33,690 bases of DNA from Bacillota bacterium (GCA_017889635.1 JAGGAC010000025.1:1-33690), one strand, 5' to 3'. Counted from the stretch's first letter, positions 24,347 through 33,059 are shown. Made by a program: numbers and translations. Notes: generated from the letters alone by a model not told the origin.

Positions 24347-25352
24347 GGAAGTACTGAAAAATGCACGTACCTGTATCGGTAGTTACTGCAAGGCATGCAA
24401 TATCTGTAACGGTATTTCTTGTAAGAGCACTATTCCTGGACCAGGGGCAAAGGGCGTTGGAGACACAGCCATTCGCAACTACCAGAAATGGCAAGAAATT
24501 CGTGTCAATATGGATACACTCTGTGTGAGCAGACCAGTAGATACAAAACTCGAATTATTTGGTAAAAAATTTGAATATCCGTTCTTCGCAGGACCTGTTG
24601 GTACGGTAAATATGCACTACAGTGATAAATTTAGCGATATGACTTATAATGATATTCTAGTTTCTGCTTGCATGGAAAATGGAATAGCTGCGTTTACAGG
24701 TGACGGTACAAATCCAAAAGTCATGGAGAGTGCAACAGAGGCAATAGCCAAGGTGAATGGTTGTGGTATTCCTACTGTTAAGCCCTGGAATATTGATACA
24801 ATCAAAGTGAAAATGGAATTAGTGCATAAGGCAGGTGCTTTTGCTGTTGCAATGGATATAGATGCAGCCGGATTGCCGTTTCTAAAAAACATGACACCTC
24901 CGGCTGGCGGAAAATCAGTCGACGAGCTTCGAAACATTTCTGAAATTGCAGGTGTTCCGTTTATTGTAAAGGGGATTATGAGCATAAAGGGTGCAATGAA
25001 GGCAAAAGAAGCAGGAGCAAAAGCAATTGTTGTTTCTAATCATGGGGGCAGGGTATTGGATCAGTGTCCGTCAACTGCGGAAGTACTTCCTGAAATCGCA
25101 GAGGCAGTCGGAAATGATATGAAGATTTTAGTTGATGGTGGCATTCGTTCTGGTACAGATATTTTTAAGGCTCTAGCACTTGGTGCAGACGGTGTTCTAA
25201 TCTGTCGTCCGTTTGTAACAGCTGTTTATGGCGGTGAAAAGGAAGGCGTGAAGATTTATATTGAAAAATTGGCTGAAGAATTAAAGGATACGATGGCTAT
25301 GTGTGGTGCTTTCAGGCTGAGCGAAATAACAAAGGATATGGTACGTAAATAA
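24336..25352 (+). CDS. FMN-dependent alpha-hydroxy-acid dehydrogenase (LldD/lactate-oxidase family)
   Basis: A 338-residue TIM-barrel flavoenzyme expected to oxidise an alpha-hydroxy acid such as lactate to the keto acid. K212 (FIVKGI), the catalytic H236 with R239 (SNHGGRVLDQ), and the FMN-phosphate region DGGIRSGTD followed by GADGVLICRPF are all present. It is unusual in carrying five cysteines in the first 29 residues (C13, C18, C21, C24, C29), where classical members have a tyrosine-containing segment; such Cys-rich starts recur in anaerobe versions and might hold an iron-sulfur cluster. The ATG has GGAAGGGG upstream. It is monocistronic, with a hairpin downstream. The exact substrate is not set by sequence. 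Confidence 0.85.
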   Translation: MNYKEVLKNARTCIGSYCKACNICNGISCKSTIPGPGAKGVGDTAIRNYQKWQEIRVNMDTLCVSRPVDTKLELFGKKFEYPFFAGPVGTVNMHYSDKFSDMTYNDILVSACMENGIAAFTGDGTNPKVMESATEAIAKVNGCGIPTVKPWNIDTIKVKMELVHKAGAFAVAMDIDAAGLPFLKNMTPPAGGKSVDELRNISEIAGVPFIVKGIMSIKGAMKAKEAGAKAIVVSNHGGRVLDQCPSTAEVLPEIAEAVGNDMKILVDGGIRSGTDIFKALALGADGVLICRPFVTAVYGGEKEGVKIYIEKLAEELKDTMAMCGAFRLSEITKDMVRK

Positions 25353-25449
25353 CTAAGTAATAGTACAAGCATGGCGGAAAACTTAGTTATGACCAGCAGA
25401 GTCTGGTGTTTTAATTTGTTAAACAAATTTGAATGAAATCATATGAAAT

Positions 25450-25503
25450 GGCTTTGTGGACTCCGGCAAGTCGGTGTTTGGCATAGCCTCTTTTTTATCT
25501 ATA
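25450..25503 (+). terminator. Terminator after the hydroxy-acid dehydrogenase
   Basis: GGCTTTG pairs imperfectly with CATAGCC, with an inner GACT/AGTC stem, followed by TCTTTTTTATC. A smaller hairpin (ACCAG/CTGGT at 25392-25407, then TTTTAATTTG) lies nearer the stop codon and could share the role. Confidence 0.55.
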
Positions 25504-25633
25504 TATCTGACCAGATTTGTTACTTTAAATCAAATTAACATAACTTATTCATAGTATATTCAAAAGTAATTCATAATAGCATGATATACTTATGTAAAAG
25601 GTAACGGCGGCTAAGTGGACAAAACAACGAACA

Positions 25634-25660
25634 AACTGACATGGATTATACATATCAGTT
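25634..25660. promoter_or_regulatory. 27-bp inverted repeat before the response-regulator gene
   Basis: AACTGACATG and CATATCAGTT match in 9 of 10 positions around a 7-nt centre, 75 bp before the response-regulator start. It could be the autoregulatory site of this two-component system. The rest of the 25353-25734 gap holds only the hairpins described above and AT-rich sequence. Confidence 0.4.
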
Positions 25661-25734
25661 AGAATTATTCTATTTTGTGAATATAGCTGGTGAAACTCAA
25701 ACTCATAAATAATAACCTGCGGGAGGGTACAAGT

Positions 25735-26430
25735 ATGCCCCAATACTCGGTCTTAATTGTCGATGATGATATAAAATTGGTTAAGTTGCTGCAAACTTAT
25801 TTCGAAAAGGAAGGGTTTATTACGTATTCTGCCAATGACGGGTTGGGTGCCCTGAATGTTTTACGAGAACGTAAGCCGGATATTATGGTGTTGGATTTGA
25901 TGCTGCCAGGCATGGATGGGTGGGATGTTTGCCGGAAAATACGGCGGGATAATGATATACCGATTATTATGTTGACTGCTCGTGACGATGAGAGCGACCG
26001 GTTGGTAGGACTTGAGATCGGGGCGGATGATTATGTGACAAAACCATTTAGTCCTAAAGAAGTAGTGGCTAGGGCGAAGGTAGTTTTGCGTCGTGTCTAT
26101 AAAGAGGTAGTGAACCGGGGATTTATCAAATCAGGTAATCTTATCATTGATCTGGAACGCCATTTAATTACGCGGGAAAAAGTGATTGTGGAACTAACGC
26201 CTACAGAGTTTAAGATATTAGAATTGTTGGCACTCAATGCCGATAAAGTGTTTAGCCGACTGCAAATTGTCGAACAAACCCAAGGCTTTGCTTTTGAAGG
26301 GTATGAAAGAACGATTGATGCTCATATCAAAAATATTCGCCGTAAGTTAGAGCTTAATCATAAGGACCCACAGTATGTCAAGACGGTATACGGGATTGGC
26401 TATAAATTCGTCGGTGGTTCCGATGAATAA
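25735..26430 (+). CDS. OmpR/PhoB-family response regulator
   Basis: A 231-residue two-domain regulator. The receiver domain spans about residues 1-120, with the acidic pocket D10-D12, phospho-acceptor D54 (VLDLMLPGMDGWD), T81 and K103 (DYVTKPF). The C-terminal winged helix contains LTPTEFKILELL and ends VKTVYGIGYKF. The start chosen is the ATG 8 nt after GGGAGG; the upstream in-frame ATG at 25690 has no such site. Its stop overlaps the start of the histidine kinase gene (ATGAATAA), so the pair is translationally coupled. A metal or envelope stress input is likely from context. Confidence 0.94.
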   Translation: MPQYSVLIVDDDIKLVKLLQTYFEKEGFITYSANDGLGALNVLRERKPDIMVLDLMLPGMDGWDVCRKIRRDNDIPIIMLTARDDESDRLVGLEIGADDYVTKPFSPKEVVARAKVVLRRVYKEVVNRGFIKSGNLIIDLERHLITREKVIVELTPTEFKILELLALNADKVFSRLQIVEQTQGFAFEGYERTIDAHIKNIRRKLELNHKDPQYVKTVYGIGYKFVGGSDE

Positions 26431-27583
26431 TAGTATTACTTACCGGATTACCGGTTTAACGTTTTTGGTGGTGGCGGTTACCGTGTTTCTGTTGATTTAT
26501 TTGGCAAATGTCCAAATGACCGAGCAGTTCAAGGAATATCTAGTAGTGCAGCAGATGGAGATGAGTCATGGTGGCAGGCTGATGTATGGCGATGGTTCAC
26601 CGGATGCTGCTATGATTATTATGATGGGGCCGCAAGAGCAGACTTTTTTGACAACGGTGCATAATTCGCTTATTTGGGTGGGAATGGCAATTTTGGCGGT
26701 TGGGTTGGCTGCCAGCTATATTTTAGCTCGCAGCATTACTGTGCCGCTTCGAAAACTAAGTCAGGCAGCTGAACAAATAGAACGGGGAAACTTTAATTTG
26801 ACAGTACCAGTGGAGAAAAATGATGAGGTAGGGCATTTGGCGGCGATCTTTAACCGGATGGCGGATGCTTTGGCAACGAACAATAATCTGCGCCGTCAGT
26901 TTTTGGCCAATATTGCCCATGAGCTTAAAACACCGTTAGCGATTATCCAAGGGCATTTAGAGGGAATGATTGATGGGGTAATAGAACCTAGTAAAGAGCA
27001 ATTTAGTTCACTTTATGAAGAAGCTGTGCGATTGAATCGTTTAATTAGAGATTTGAGGGATTTATCGTTGGCGGAAGTACGGCAATTGGCTTTGGAGAAG
27101 CACCCTACGGACATTAACTGGCTTATTGGCAGGTCGCTGACGATGTTAAAACCGCTGGCTGATGAGAAAGACCTTGAGTTTACCTGTAGGTTGGCGGAAA
27201 ATGTACCGGAGATTATGGTGGATAGTGATCGAATGAGTCAGGTTTTTTATAATATCATAGTTAACGCTATACGGTACTCGCCAGTTAATGGCCGGATAAT
27301 GGTAACAACGGAAATAACAGAAAGAGAAACGAAGCCCTGGATTAAAATCGCTGTAACCGATAATGGACCCGGTATTGCTGCCGAGGATGTGCCGTATGTT
27401 TTTGATCACTTTTATCGGGGAGATAAATCGCGGGATAGAAAAAGTGGAGGGACTGGCCTGGGGTTGGCTATTGTAAAACAGTTGGTGGAAATTCATGGTG
27501 GGCAGGTGACGGTTGACAGCGAACTGGGCAAGGGCTGCGTTTTTCAGGTACTAGTGCCTTTTGAACAGGAAAAATTACCCTAA
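26423..27583 (+). CDS. Membrane sensor histidine kinase with Met-rich sensor loop
   Basis: A 386-residue kinase. Two membrane spans (about 10-30 and 84-102) enclose an external loop of about 53 residues; a HAMP domain follows (about 100-152), then the dimerisation helix with phospho-acceptor H166 (NIAHELKTP), and the ATPase domain with N-box NAIRYSP, G1 DNGPGI and GGTGLGLAIVK. The sensor loop contains seven methionines (M32, M45, M47, M54, M64, M67, M68) and histidines, a composition that could bind Cu(I) or Ag(I), or be redox-sensitive. copA and csoR lie directly downstream on the same strand. The start ATG at 26423 overlaps the response-regulator stop. Confidence 0.93.
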   Translation: MNNSITYRITGLTFLVVAVTVFLLIYLANVQMTEQFKEYLVVQQMEMSHGGRLMYGDGSPDAAMIIMMGPQEQTFLTTVHNSLIWVGMAILAVGLAASYILARSITVPLRKLSQAAEQIERGNFNLTVPVEKNDEVGHLAAIFNRMADALATNNNLRRQFLANIAHELKTPLAIIQGHLEGMIDGVIEPSKEQFSSLYEEAVRLNRLIRDLRDLSLAEVRQLALEKHPTDINWLIGRSLTMLKPLADEKDLEFTCRLAENVPEIMVDSDRMSQVFYNIIVNAIRYSPVNGRIMVTTEITERETKPWIKIAVTDNGPGIAAEDVPYVFDHFYRGDKSRDRKSGGTGLGLAIVKQLVEIHGGQVTVDSELGKGCVFQVLVPFEQEKLP

Positions 27584-27693
27584 AAATAGTAAAATGAGGT
27601 ACAACATCTATAGCTGCGAATTTTGTTTTGGTATTCACTCGTATGTCTGCTGGTTATTTGGTGATTGACTAAAGCAGGAGAATATAATATATT

Positions 27694-27717
27694 TATACTA
27701 TAGGGGGGTATAGTATA
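27694..27717. promoter_or_regulatory. CsoR-type copper operator before copA
   Basis: A perfect 9-6-9 inverted repeat: TATACTATA, six G, TATAGTATA. This AT-arm, G-rich-centre form is that of known CsoR operators. A near copy lies at 30412-30435 before csoR. No other clear feature is seen in the 27584-27935 gap, apart from a TTGACT at 27665 that could be part of the promoter. Confidence 0.8.
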
Positions 27718-27935
27718 CAGAGTTTCGGTAAAACATTTAGCTAATAAATTGAAAGAGAATGGTATTATCAATGACAGCAAATGATAATGACACCCATTAT
27801 GTAGAAGAACAAAATTTTTGAGTATGATCCAACTCGAATTTGATTTGTTAACTCTGGTGTCAACGGTCCGCATTTTTGGACATGGCTACAGGATTAAGAT
27901 AGGGAAATGGTTCATTTTTGAAGGAGGTGATTGAT

Positions 27936-30353
27936 ATGCCAAAAGGATCGGCTGGTAATAATACGAATTCAATCAATATTAAAATAGCAGGCATGTCCTG
28001 TGTTGCCTGTGCTGCCCGAATTGAAAAAGGATTGGCTCAATTAGCAGGTGTTAATAAGGCGGTGGTAAATTTTGCTGCTGAGCAAGCTAATGTTACTTAT
28101 GAGCCAGCACAAGTTAACTTGAAAGATATTGCTACAAAAGTTGAAGACCTTGGCTATCAGATTGTTACTGATACTTCTGAGTTTAATATTTCTGGTATGA
28201 GCTGTGCAGCTTGTGCTGCCCGAGTTGAAAAGGGGTTAACCGGTCTGCCTGGTGTTTACAATGCTACCATTAATTTTGCGGCGGAAAAAGCTACAATTGA
28301 ATACAACGTTAATGAATTAACAATTAGTCAGATTAAAGAAAAAGTCAAAAGACTAGGGTATGAAGCTCATAATATAGCTGATGTTAGCGAAAGTGATCAA
28401 GGGAAAAGGGTGCGGCAAGAAGAAATTCGTGGACAAAGGTTTCGACTAATATTGTCAGCAGTGCTATCATTACCGTTACTGCTATCAATGGCGATGCATT
28501 CTTTGGGAATTATGAAAGGCATTGTGGATATTTTAATGAATCCCTACGTGCAGTTTGTACTTGCTACACCGGTACAATTTATAGCTGGTTGGCCTTTTTT
28601 CCGAGGAGCTTATGCTGCGTTAAAAAATGGAAGTGCAAATATGGATGTGTTAGTTGCCATGGGAACATCTGCCGCTTATTTTTTTAGCATAGCGAATATG
28701 TTAACTGGTGTACCTCATCTATACTTTGAAACCTCGGCCATTCTTATTACTCTTATTATATTGGGTAAGTTATTGGAGGCTACAGCCAAAGGTCGTACTA
28801 CCGAAGCCATTAAAGCGCTTATGGGGCTTCAGGCTAAGACGGCGCGTGTAATTCGTAATGGTCAGGAGATGGACCTGCCTATTGAAGACGTATTGGTCGG
28901 CGATGTAATCGGTGTTCGACCAGGAGAAAAAGTTCCGGTAGATGGTGAAATTATCGAAGGTACATCAACTATCGACGAGTCCATGCTTACTGGTGAAAGT
29001 ATTCCGGTAGATAAAAAAGTAGGCGATCAAGTAGTGGGTGCTACAATTAATAAATTTGGTGCTTTTAAATTTCGGGCAGTTAAGGTAGGTCAAGATACTG
29101 CATTGGCGCAAATTGTCCGAATTGTTGAGAGAGCACAAGGCTCTAAAGCACCAATACAACGTTTTGCTGATGTTGTATCAGGCTATTTCGTACCTATCGT
29201 TGTAAGCCTTGCGGTTTTAACCTTTGTTGGTTGGTATTTTATTTTTGATCCAGGAAATTTTACTAGAGCTTTAATTAACTTTACTGCTGTTATGGTAATT
29301 GCTTGTCCTTGCGCTCTTGGTTTGGCAACACCGACATCAATCATGGTAGGAACCGGTAAAGGTGCTGAGAATGGGATCTTGATTAAAGGAGCGGAGCATC
29401 TTGAGAACGCCCACCGTCTGACAACCATTGTTTTAGATAAGACCGGCACGATTACCAAAGGTCAACCGGAAGTTACTGATATTGTGACACTAACCAGTCT
29501 TTCAGCTGAAGAAATATTAAGATTAGCTGCAGCTACCGAGAAAAACTCAGAACATCCACTAGCACAAGCTATTGTTAAACGTGGCCAAGAACAAGGATTA
29601 ACAGTTACAAATCCTGATGAATTCGCAGCTATTCCTGGACATGGTGTAGAGGCGCGCATTAATGGGAAAAAAATTCTCGTAGGCACGCGAAAACTAATGC
29701 GGGAAAACAAAATCGAAATTGAATACACGCTTAGCGAAATTGAACGGTTGGAACGGCAAGGAAAAACAGTTATGCTCTTGGCAGTCGAAAAACAAATGGC
29801 TGGGTTGATTGCTGTGGCTGATACCGTAAAAGAGAATTCGGCTCAAACAGTAGCCGAATTACAGAAACTTGGTATTGAAGTATGGATGATAACTGGTGAT
29901 AACGAGCGTGCGGCAAACGCCATTGCAAACAAAATTGGTATTAATAATGTTTTGGCAGAAGTACTGCCTGAACATAAAGCTGAAAAGGTAGCTGCCTTGA
30001 AAAGAGACGGAAAGGTCGTCGCGATGGTTGGTGATGGCATTAACGATGCTCCGGCATTGGCTACAGCCGATGTTGGGTTCGCCATTGGGACTGGGACCGA
30101 CGTAGCTATTGAAGCGGCTGATATCACGTTGATACGGGGGGATTTAAGCGGGCTTGTTGCTGCTATTAAATTAAGTAAGGCTACGATGAGTAATATTAAA
30201 CAGAACTTATTTTGGGCACTTATCTATAATTCAATAGGTATTCCTGTTTCCGCAGCAGGATATTTGTCGCCGTTGATTGCCGGTGCCGCAATGGCCTTTA
30301 GTTCGGTATCAGTAGTATTAAATGCACTACGCTTAAAGCATTTTAAGATTTAA
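27936..30353 (+). CDS. copA: Copper-exporting P1B-type ATPase
   Basis: An 805-residue inner-membrane pump that exports Cu(I) at the cost of ATP. Two N-terminal heavy-metal domains carry [10 protein letters not shown] (C22, C25) and [10 protein letters not shown] (C90, C93). Further motifs are TGES (352-355), the membrane CPC site (457-459), phosphorylated D501 in DKTGT, the nucleotide-contacting SEHPLAQ (H540), and GDGINDAP (699-706). A late YN pair and a MAFSS motif complete the P1B-1 copper signature. The ATG follows AAGGAGGTGA; an upstream in-frame TTG overlaps that site. A CsoR operator precedes it and csoR follows, so it is induced by copper. Confidence 0.95.
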   Translation: MPKGSAGNNTNSINIKIAGMSCVACAARIEKGLAQLAGVNKAVVNFAAEQANVTYEPAQVNLKDIATKVEDLGYQIVTDTSEFNISGMSCAACAARVEKGLTGLPGVYNATINFAAEKATIEYNVNELTISQIKEKVKRLGYEAHNIADVSESDQGKRVRQEEIRGQRFRLILSAVLSLPLLLSMAMHSLGIMKGIVDILMNPYVQFVLATPVQFIAGWPFFRGAYAALKNGSANMDVLVAMGTSAAYFFSIANMLTGVPHLYFETSAILITLIILGKLLEATAKGRTTEAIKALMGLQAKTARVIRNGQEMDLPIEDVLVGDVIGVRPGEKVPVDGEIIEGTSTIDESMLTGESIPVDKKVGDQVVGATINKFGAFKFRAVKVGQDTALAQIVRIVERAQGSKAPIQRFADVVSGYFVPIVVSLAVLTFVGWYFIFDPGNFTRALINFTAVMVIACPCALGLATPTSIMVGTGKGAENGILIKGAEHLENAHRLTTIVLDKTGTITKGQPEVTDIVTLTSLSAEEILRLAAATEKNSEHPLAQAIVKRGQEQGLTVTNPDEFAAIPGHGVEARINGKKILVGTRKLMRENKIEIEYTLSEIERLERQGKTVMLLAVEKQMAGLIAVADTVKENSAQTVAELQKLGIEVWMITGDNERAANAIANKIGINNVLAEVLPEHKAEKVAALKRDGKVVAMVGDGINDAPALATADVGFAIGTGTDVAIEAADITLIRGDLSGLVAAIKLSKATMSNIKQNLFWALIYNSIGIPVSAAGYLSPLIAGAAMAFSSVSVVLNALRLKHFKI

Positions 30354-30384
30354 GGTTGTGACGATTATATTAAATAAATTAGAG

Positions 30385-30435
30385 TTGTTAGATGTGAAAA
30401 ATGCAATATTATATACTGCATAGGGGTATAGTATA
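30385..30435 (+). promoter_or_regulatory. csoR promoter and operator
   Basis: TTGTTA (30385-30390) and TATTAT (30407-30412) are about 16 bp apart. They are followed by TATACT-GCATA-GGGG-TATAGTATA (30412-30435), an imperfect copy of the operator before copA, which points to autorepression. Confidence 0.65.
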
Positions 30436-30454
30436 ATGGGAAAATGGTGATTTT

Positions 30455-30724
30455 ATGTTGTCAGACAAGGAAAAAAGTGATCTTAAACTACGGTTAAAAA
30501 AAGTATCTGGTCAAATAAACGGTATCGATAAGATGTTGGATGAGGGACGTTACTGTATAGATATTATTCAGCAGATTTTGGCAGCACGGGCTGCACTAAA
30601 CAAAGTCGCTTTAGTTATAATGGAGAGTCATGCTAAGAGTTGTGTAGTTAAGGCCATACAAGATGACCGTGCAGAGCAAAGTATTGATGAGTTAATGGAA
30701 GTTTTAAAACAATTTAATAAATAA
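30455..30724 (+). CDS. csoR: CsoR-family copper-sensing repressor
   Basis: An 89-residue all-helical metal-sensing repressor (DUF156 family). The C-H-C copper site is complete: C34 (GRYCIDI), H59 and C63 (MESHAKSC). In the apo form it would bind the G-centred operators before copA and before itself, and release on Cu(I) binding. No copper chaperone (copZ) gene is seen nearby. The complete C-H-C set argues for copper rather than the formaldehyde- or nickel-sensing relatives. Confidence 0.92.
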   Translation: MLSDKEKSDLKLRLKKVSGQINGIDKMLDEGRYCIDIIQQILAARAALNKVALVIMESHAKSCVVKAIQDDRAEQSIDELMEVLKQFNK

Positions 30725-30843
30725 TTTAGTTCCTGGTGTAAAAATAAGAAGGTCAGACAAGGATAATTTGTATCCTTCGGGCTATGTGACAAATCAAGAG
30801 GTTATTATTAGTTATGACACTATGGGAACTGAAACATTAGCAG

Positions 30844-30987
30844 ATGATATTTTATATTCTAGCAGATTCTTATGATACAGAAGATCATTTTCAGGATGGC
30901 TATGTTATAAATCCGGTACAAAAATTCTATTACATGTGGTTTGACGCCCATATGCTTTCTAAATGGCAGATAATTTATAGCGGATGA
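30844..30987 (+). CDS. Small ORF of unknown function (47 residues)
   Basis: This ORF starts at an ATG without a clear ribosome-binding site and encodes 47 residues rich in aromatic amino acids (KFYYMWFDAHML in the middle). Its stop overlaps the start of the next small ORF as ATGA. I recognise no family. The 30725-31169 stretch may be a decayed gene; other frames nearby also give protein-like pieces (for example SYDTMGTETLADDILY just upstream). Confidence 0.25.
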   Translation: MIFYILADSYDTEDHFQDGYVINPVQKFYYMWFDAHMLSKWQIIYSG

Positions 30988-31100
30988 GCAACCTTCCTGA
31001 CAAACTAGTGCTACAAGTATGTCAGGACCCAATAAAGTTTGGTAGGCTAGGTTGTACACATGTTCATCGTTTTCATAATGATAAATATGAGGCGGCATGA
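30984..31100 (+). CDS. Small ORF of unknown function (38 residues)
   Basis: The ATG overlaps the preceding stop. The 38 residues end in a His-rich tail (CTHVHRFHNDKYEAA). I recognise no family. It may be part of a decayed gene together with the previous ORF; a minus-strand ORF of 79 codons covers the same place and looks like a shadow. Confidence 0.22.
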   Translation: MSNLPDKLVLQVCQDPIKFGRLGCTHVHRFHNDKYEAA

Positions 31101-31169
31101 CTGGAATTCTGTCGCATGAATTAATTTTTTAGTTGTAATATAAAGGCAGTTAATGCTTACTAGAAAGAG

Positions 31170-31214
31170 AAAGCCAGAGGCGTGAAGGATTTAATCCTTT
31201 GCGCCTCTGGCTTT
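31170..31214. terminator. Strong hairpin, likely terminator
   Basis: AAAGCCAGAGGCG and CGCCTCTGGCTTT form a 13-bp stem with an inner AAGGAT/ATCCTT pair. It lies 70 bp after the second small ORF and ends whatever is transcribed from csoR onward. The T-tract is short on the plus strand. Confidence 0.65.
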
Positions 31215-31350
31215 GTATAGGTGCGATGTTTGTAATATCCACTCCAACCTCAAAAGTGAAGCAAATAGGAGAACCATTGATAACCGATAAACTTCTTTGC
31301 CGACAGATTTGATATGTTGACATCTAATGATTTTATTTTATAATCTAACA

Positions 31351-31390
31351 AGAGCAAATTAGTTTTTTAGTTTTATTGACTAATTGCTCT
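31351..31390. repeat. Inverted repeat upstream of the unknown membrane protein
   Basis: AGAGCAAATTAGT and ACTAATTGCTCT pair with a single bulge around a 15-nt T-rich loop. It is 118 bp before the next start codon. It may be an operator or a leader hairpin; the ACTAAT core resembles the MarR sites nearby, but only partly. Confidence 0.4.
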
Positions 31391-31508
31391 CTTAAAACAA
31401 TTTACATTTTGCACCAATATTGAGGTCACACAGATATTGTTAAACACTTGGGCCTTTTTATTTAGTGCAATTTTTGCATCAGAATTTTATAAAGTCTAGG
31501 GTGGTTTA

Positions 31509-32246
31509 ATGGAAAACAGACAAAACTCCAGCCAACAATCGGGCACTTTTGAGATTGCCTTCTTTAAAACAGTTGTTATTCTTACTACTATGGCAATTAT
31601 TCTGGAGTTTATGGCAATATTTTGCAAAATTATTTCTCCGACTGCGATTGTAATAACTGGCATGATCACATTTATAATAGGATTATATCCAGCCATCAAA
31701 TTGGGGGATCCTAAGATACATAATGGCAGTGAATGGCCACGAAATGCATTTTTGCAACTAGCTTTACTCAGTATTTTAGGCATTGTTTTAACTAATTCGT
31801 CTAAATGTAATATAGAAGAAGGCGGATACGTTATTCTCGGTCTGTATGGCTTGATTATTGCATCTGTGCTTAGCAGCATAATCTTTGTTTTGGCTCGAAA
31901 ATGCAACAATCGGGTATTGCACCCAGCCCTCATTATACTTGTCAGCATCCTTAGCGCGAATTGTTTTATAATTAGTGTCAACATTATAGCAGACAGTAAG
32001 GAACCAATGGAATATTCAACAGTAATAGTTGGCAAAGATAGTTATTCGGGGAAAGGAAGCTCATCGTGGTTTTATTTAGCACCGTGCGGACCATTTACAA
32101 AGCAGCAGAAAGCATTTGTTTCAGGATGGGATTACCGGAAATATGGAAAAGGTGATAAAGTCTTTATTCAACTTCACTCTGGTTTTCTCGAAGTTAAGTG
32201 GTATACACTGAGTTTTGATAGCGAGTCACGAGGGAATCGCCAATGA
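31509..32246 (+). CDS. Unknown membrane protein with five spans and a soluble C-terminal domain
   Basis: I do not recognise this 245-residue protein. Five hydrophobic segments lie at about residues 17-41, 44-65, 80-97, 105-129 and 139-162, followed by a soluble tail of about 80 residues containing GKGSSSWFYLAP, VSGWDYRKYGKGDKV and ending in a beta-strand-like GFLEVKWYTL. Tails of this kind occur in uncharacterised membrane proteins, where they are thought to be small beta-rich domains. The ATG has only a weak GGGTGG upstream. No partner gene is nearby that would suggest a role. Confidence 0.65.
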   Translation: MENRQNSSQQSGTFEIAFFKTVVILTTMAIILEFMAIFCKIISPTAIVITGMITFIIGLYPAIKLGDPKIHNGSEWPRNAFLQLALLSILGIVLTNSSKCNIEEGGYVILGLYGLIIASVLSSIIFVLARKCNNRVLHPALIILVSILSANCFIISVNIIADSKEPMEYSTVIVGKDSYSGKGSSSWFYLAPCGPFTKQQKAFVSGWDYRKYGKGDKVFIQLHSGFLEVKWYTLSFDSESRGNRQ

Positions 32247-32433
32247 ACTAAAAACAAATTTTATTTTAGAGTCTGGATGCGGCGGCAAAGGCGCTTCGCA
32301 TACACTTTTGAATATTGGCAGCGCTCTGGCAGTCGCCGACCATAAAGAATTTGTTGGCAGTGCTGTAGAAAGCCAATGCATCTTGATGAGCAAGACCGTC
32401 ATTGGTGGCGCGGAGGTGAGAATATCAATATAA
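32215..32433 (+). pseudogene. Probable remnant of an unidentified gene
   Basis: An open frame of 72 codons without ATG near its start and without a ribosome-binding site overlaps the end of the membrane-protein gene. It reads like protein (ELKTNFILESGCGGKGASHT, then LMSKTVIGGAEVRISI) and ends just before the MarR promoter. I do not recognise the family. It is most simply the 3' end of a gene whose front was lost, but it may be a chance ORF. Confidence 0.3.
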
Positions 32434-32467
32434 TCCCCTTGGTTAATTTGAGGAAGTGTTATATTTT

Positions 32468-32520
32468 TTGACAAAACCGATAAGTTAGGTTATTATATAG
32501 TTAGTCGACTAATTATATAA
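32468..32520 (+). promoter_or_regulatory. Promoter and operator of the second MarR gene
   Basis: TTGACA (32468-32473) and TATTAT (32491-32496) are exactly 17 bp apart. A 28-bp palindrome centred on AGTC-GACT, with one G-T mismatch, covers 32493-32520 from the -10 box to the start codon. Related sites lie at 33060 and 33126, so the regulator probably represses itself. Confidence 0.8.
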
Positions 32521-33027
32521 ATGGGAGGGTTCACTCTGCATCCAAATAGAAAGGAATTTCCTACACGTGAGGTTTTGCGCCGGTTTGCTGAGCAGATACC
32601 TGAAATCAATGTTTCTTCTGTAGAATTGATGTTGCAAATTTTAAAGGCTTCAAATGAGATACAATATCATATATTTGATATATTGGAGAAAAAGTACAAA
32701 TTATCCGAAGGAAAACTAGAGGTAATGATTATCATGTATCTTTCTCATAAGGGAATTTCTCCATCCAGCTTAGCCGAAAGGGCAGGTGTAACAAGGGCAA
32801 CAATTAGTGCTATGCTGCAACGAATGATCCGAGATGGACTTGCACATTCGTATTCAGATGCAAGCGATGGGAGAGGGAAGGTTGTTGCTCTTACGGGGAA
32901 GGGAAAGAGCTTTATGGATGAAATATTACCAGAACATTTTTTACGCACAGCTAGATTGATGGATAAGTTAAATCATGAAGAACAAACTCAATTGGTACAC
33001 TTGTTGGAAAAAATAAAGTTAGATTAG
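32521..33027 (+). CDS. MarR-family regulator of an HlyD-type efflux system
   Basis: A 168-residue regulator with the winged-helix core SPSSLAERAGVTRATISAMLQRM and the wing SDASDGRGKVVALTGKG. The start is uncertain: the ATG at 32521 has no ribosome-binding site and lies within about 20 nt of the predicted transcript start, while GGGAGGG falls inside the frame and points to a CTG at 32536. It precedes an HlyD-type adaptor gene, and three matching palindromes surround the two genes, so it most likely represses the efflux operon and itself. Confidence 0.9.
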   Translation: MGGFTLHPNRKEFPTREVLRRFAEQIPEINVSSVELMLQILKASNEIQYHIFDILEKKYKLSEGKLEVMIIMYLSHKGISPSSLAERAGVTRATISAMLQRMIRDGLAHSYSDASDGRGKVVALTGKGKSFMDEILPEHFLRTARLMDKLNHEEQTQLVHLLEKIKLD

Positions 33028-33056
33028 CTTTTAATTAGATTTAAAAGCTTTTTTAT
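33026..33056 (+). terminator. Terminator after the second MarR gene
   Basis: AGCTTTTAA pairs with TTAAAAGCT, followed by a run of T. The stem begins inside the MarR stop codon. Confidence 0.75.
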
Positions 33057-33059
33057 ACC

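Noticed and set aside
30859-31098. Minus-strand frame of 79 codons after csoR.
   Set aside because: No ribosome-binding site or family; the overlapping plus-strand pieces look at least as much like protein.
31496-32035. Minus-strand frame of 179 codons opposite the unknown membrane protein.
   Set aside because: The plus-strand frame is longer with regular membrane spans and a better gene layout; the minus frame has no start signal. This is less certain than for the other shadows.
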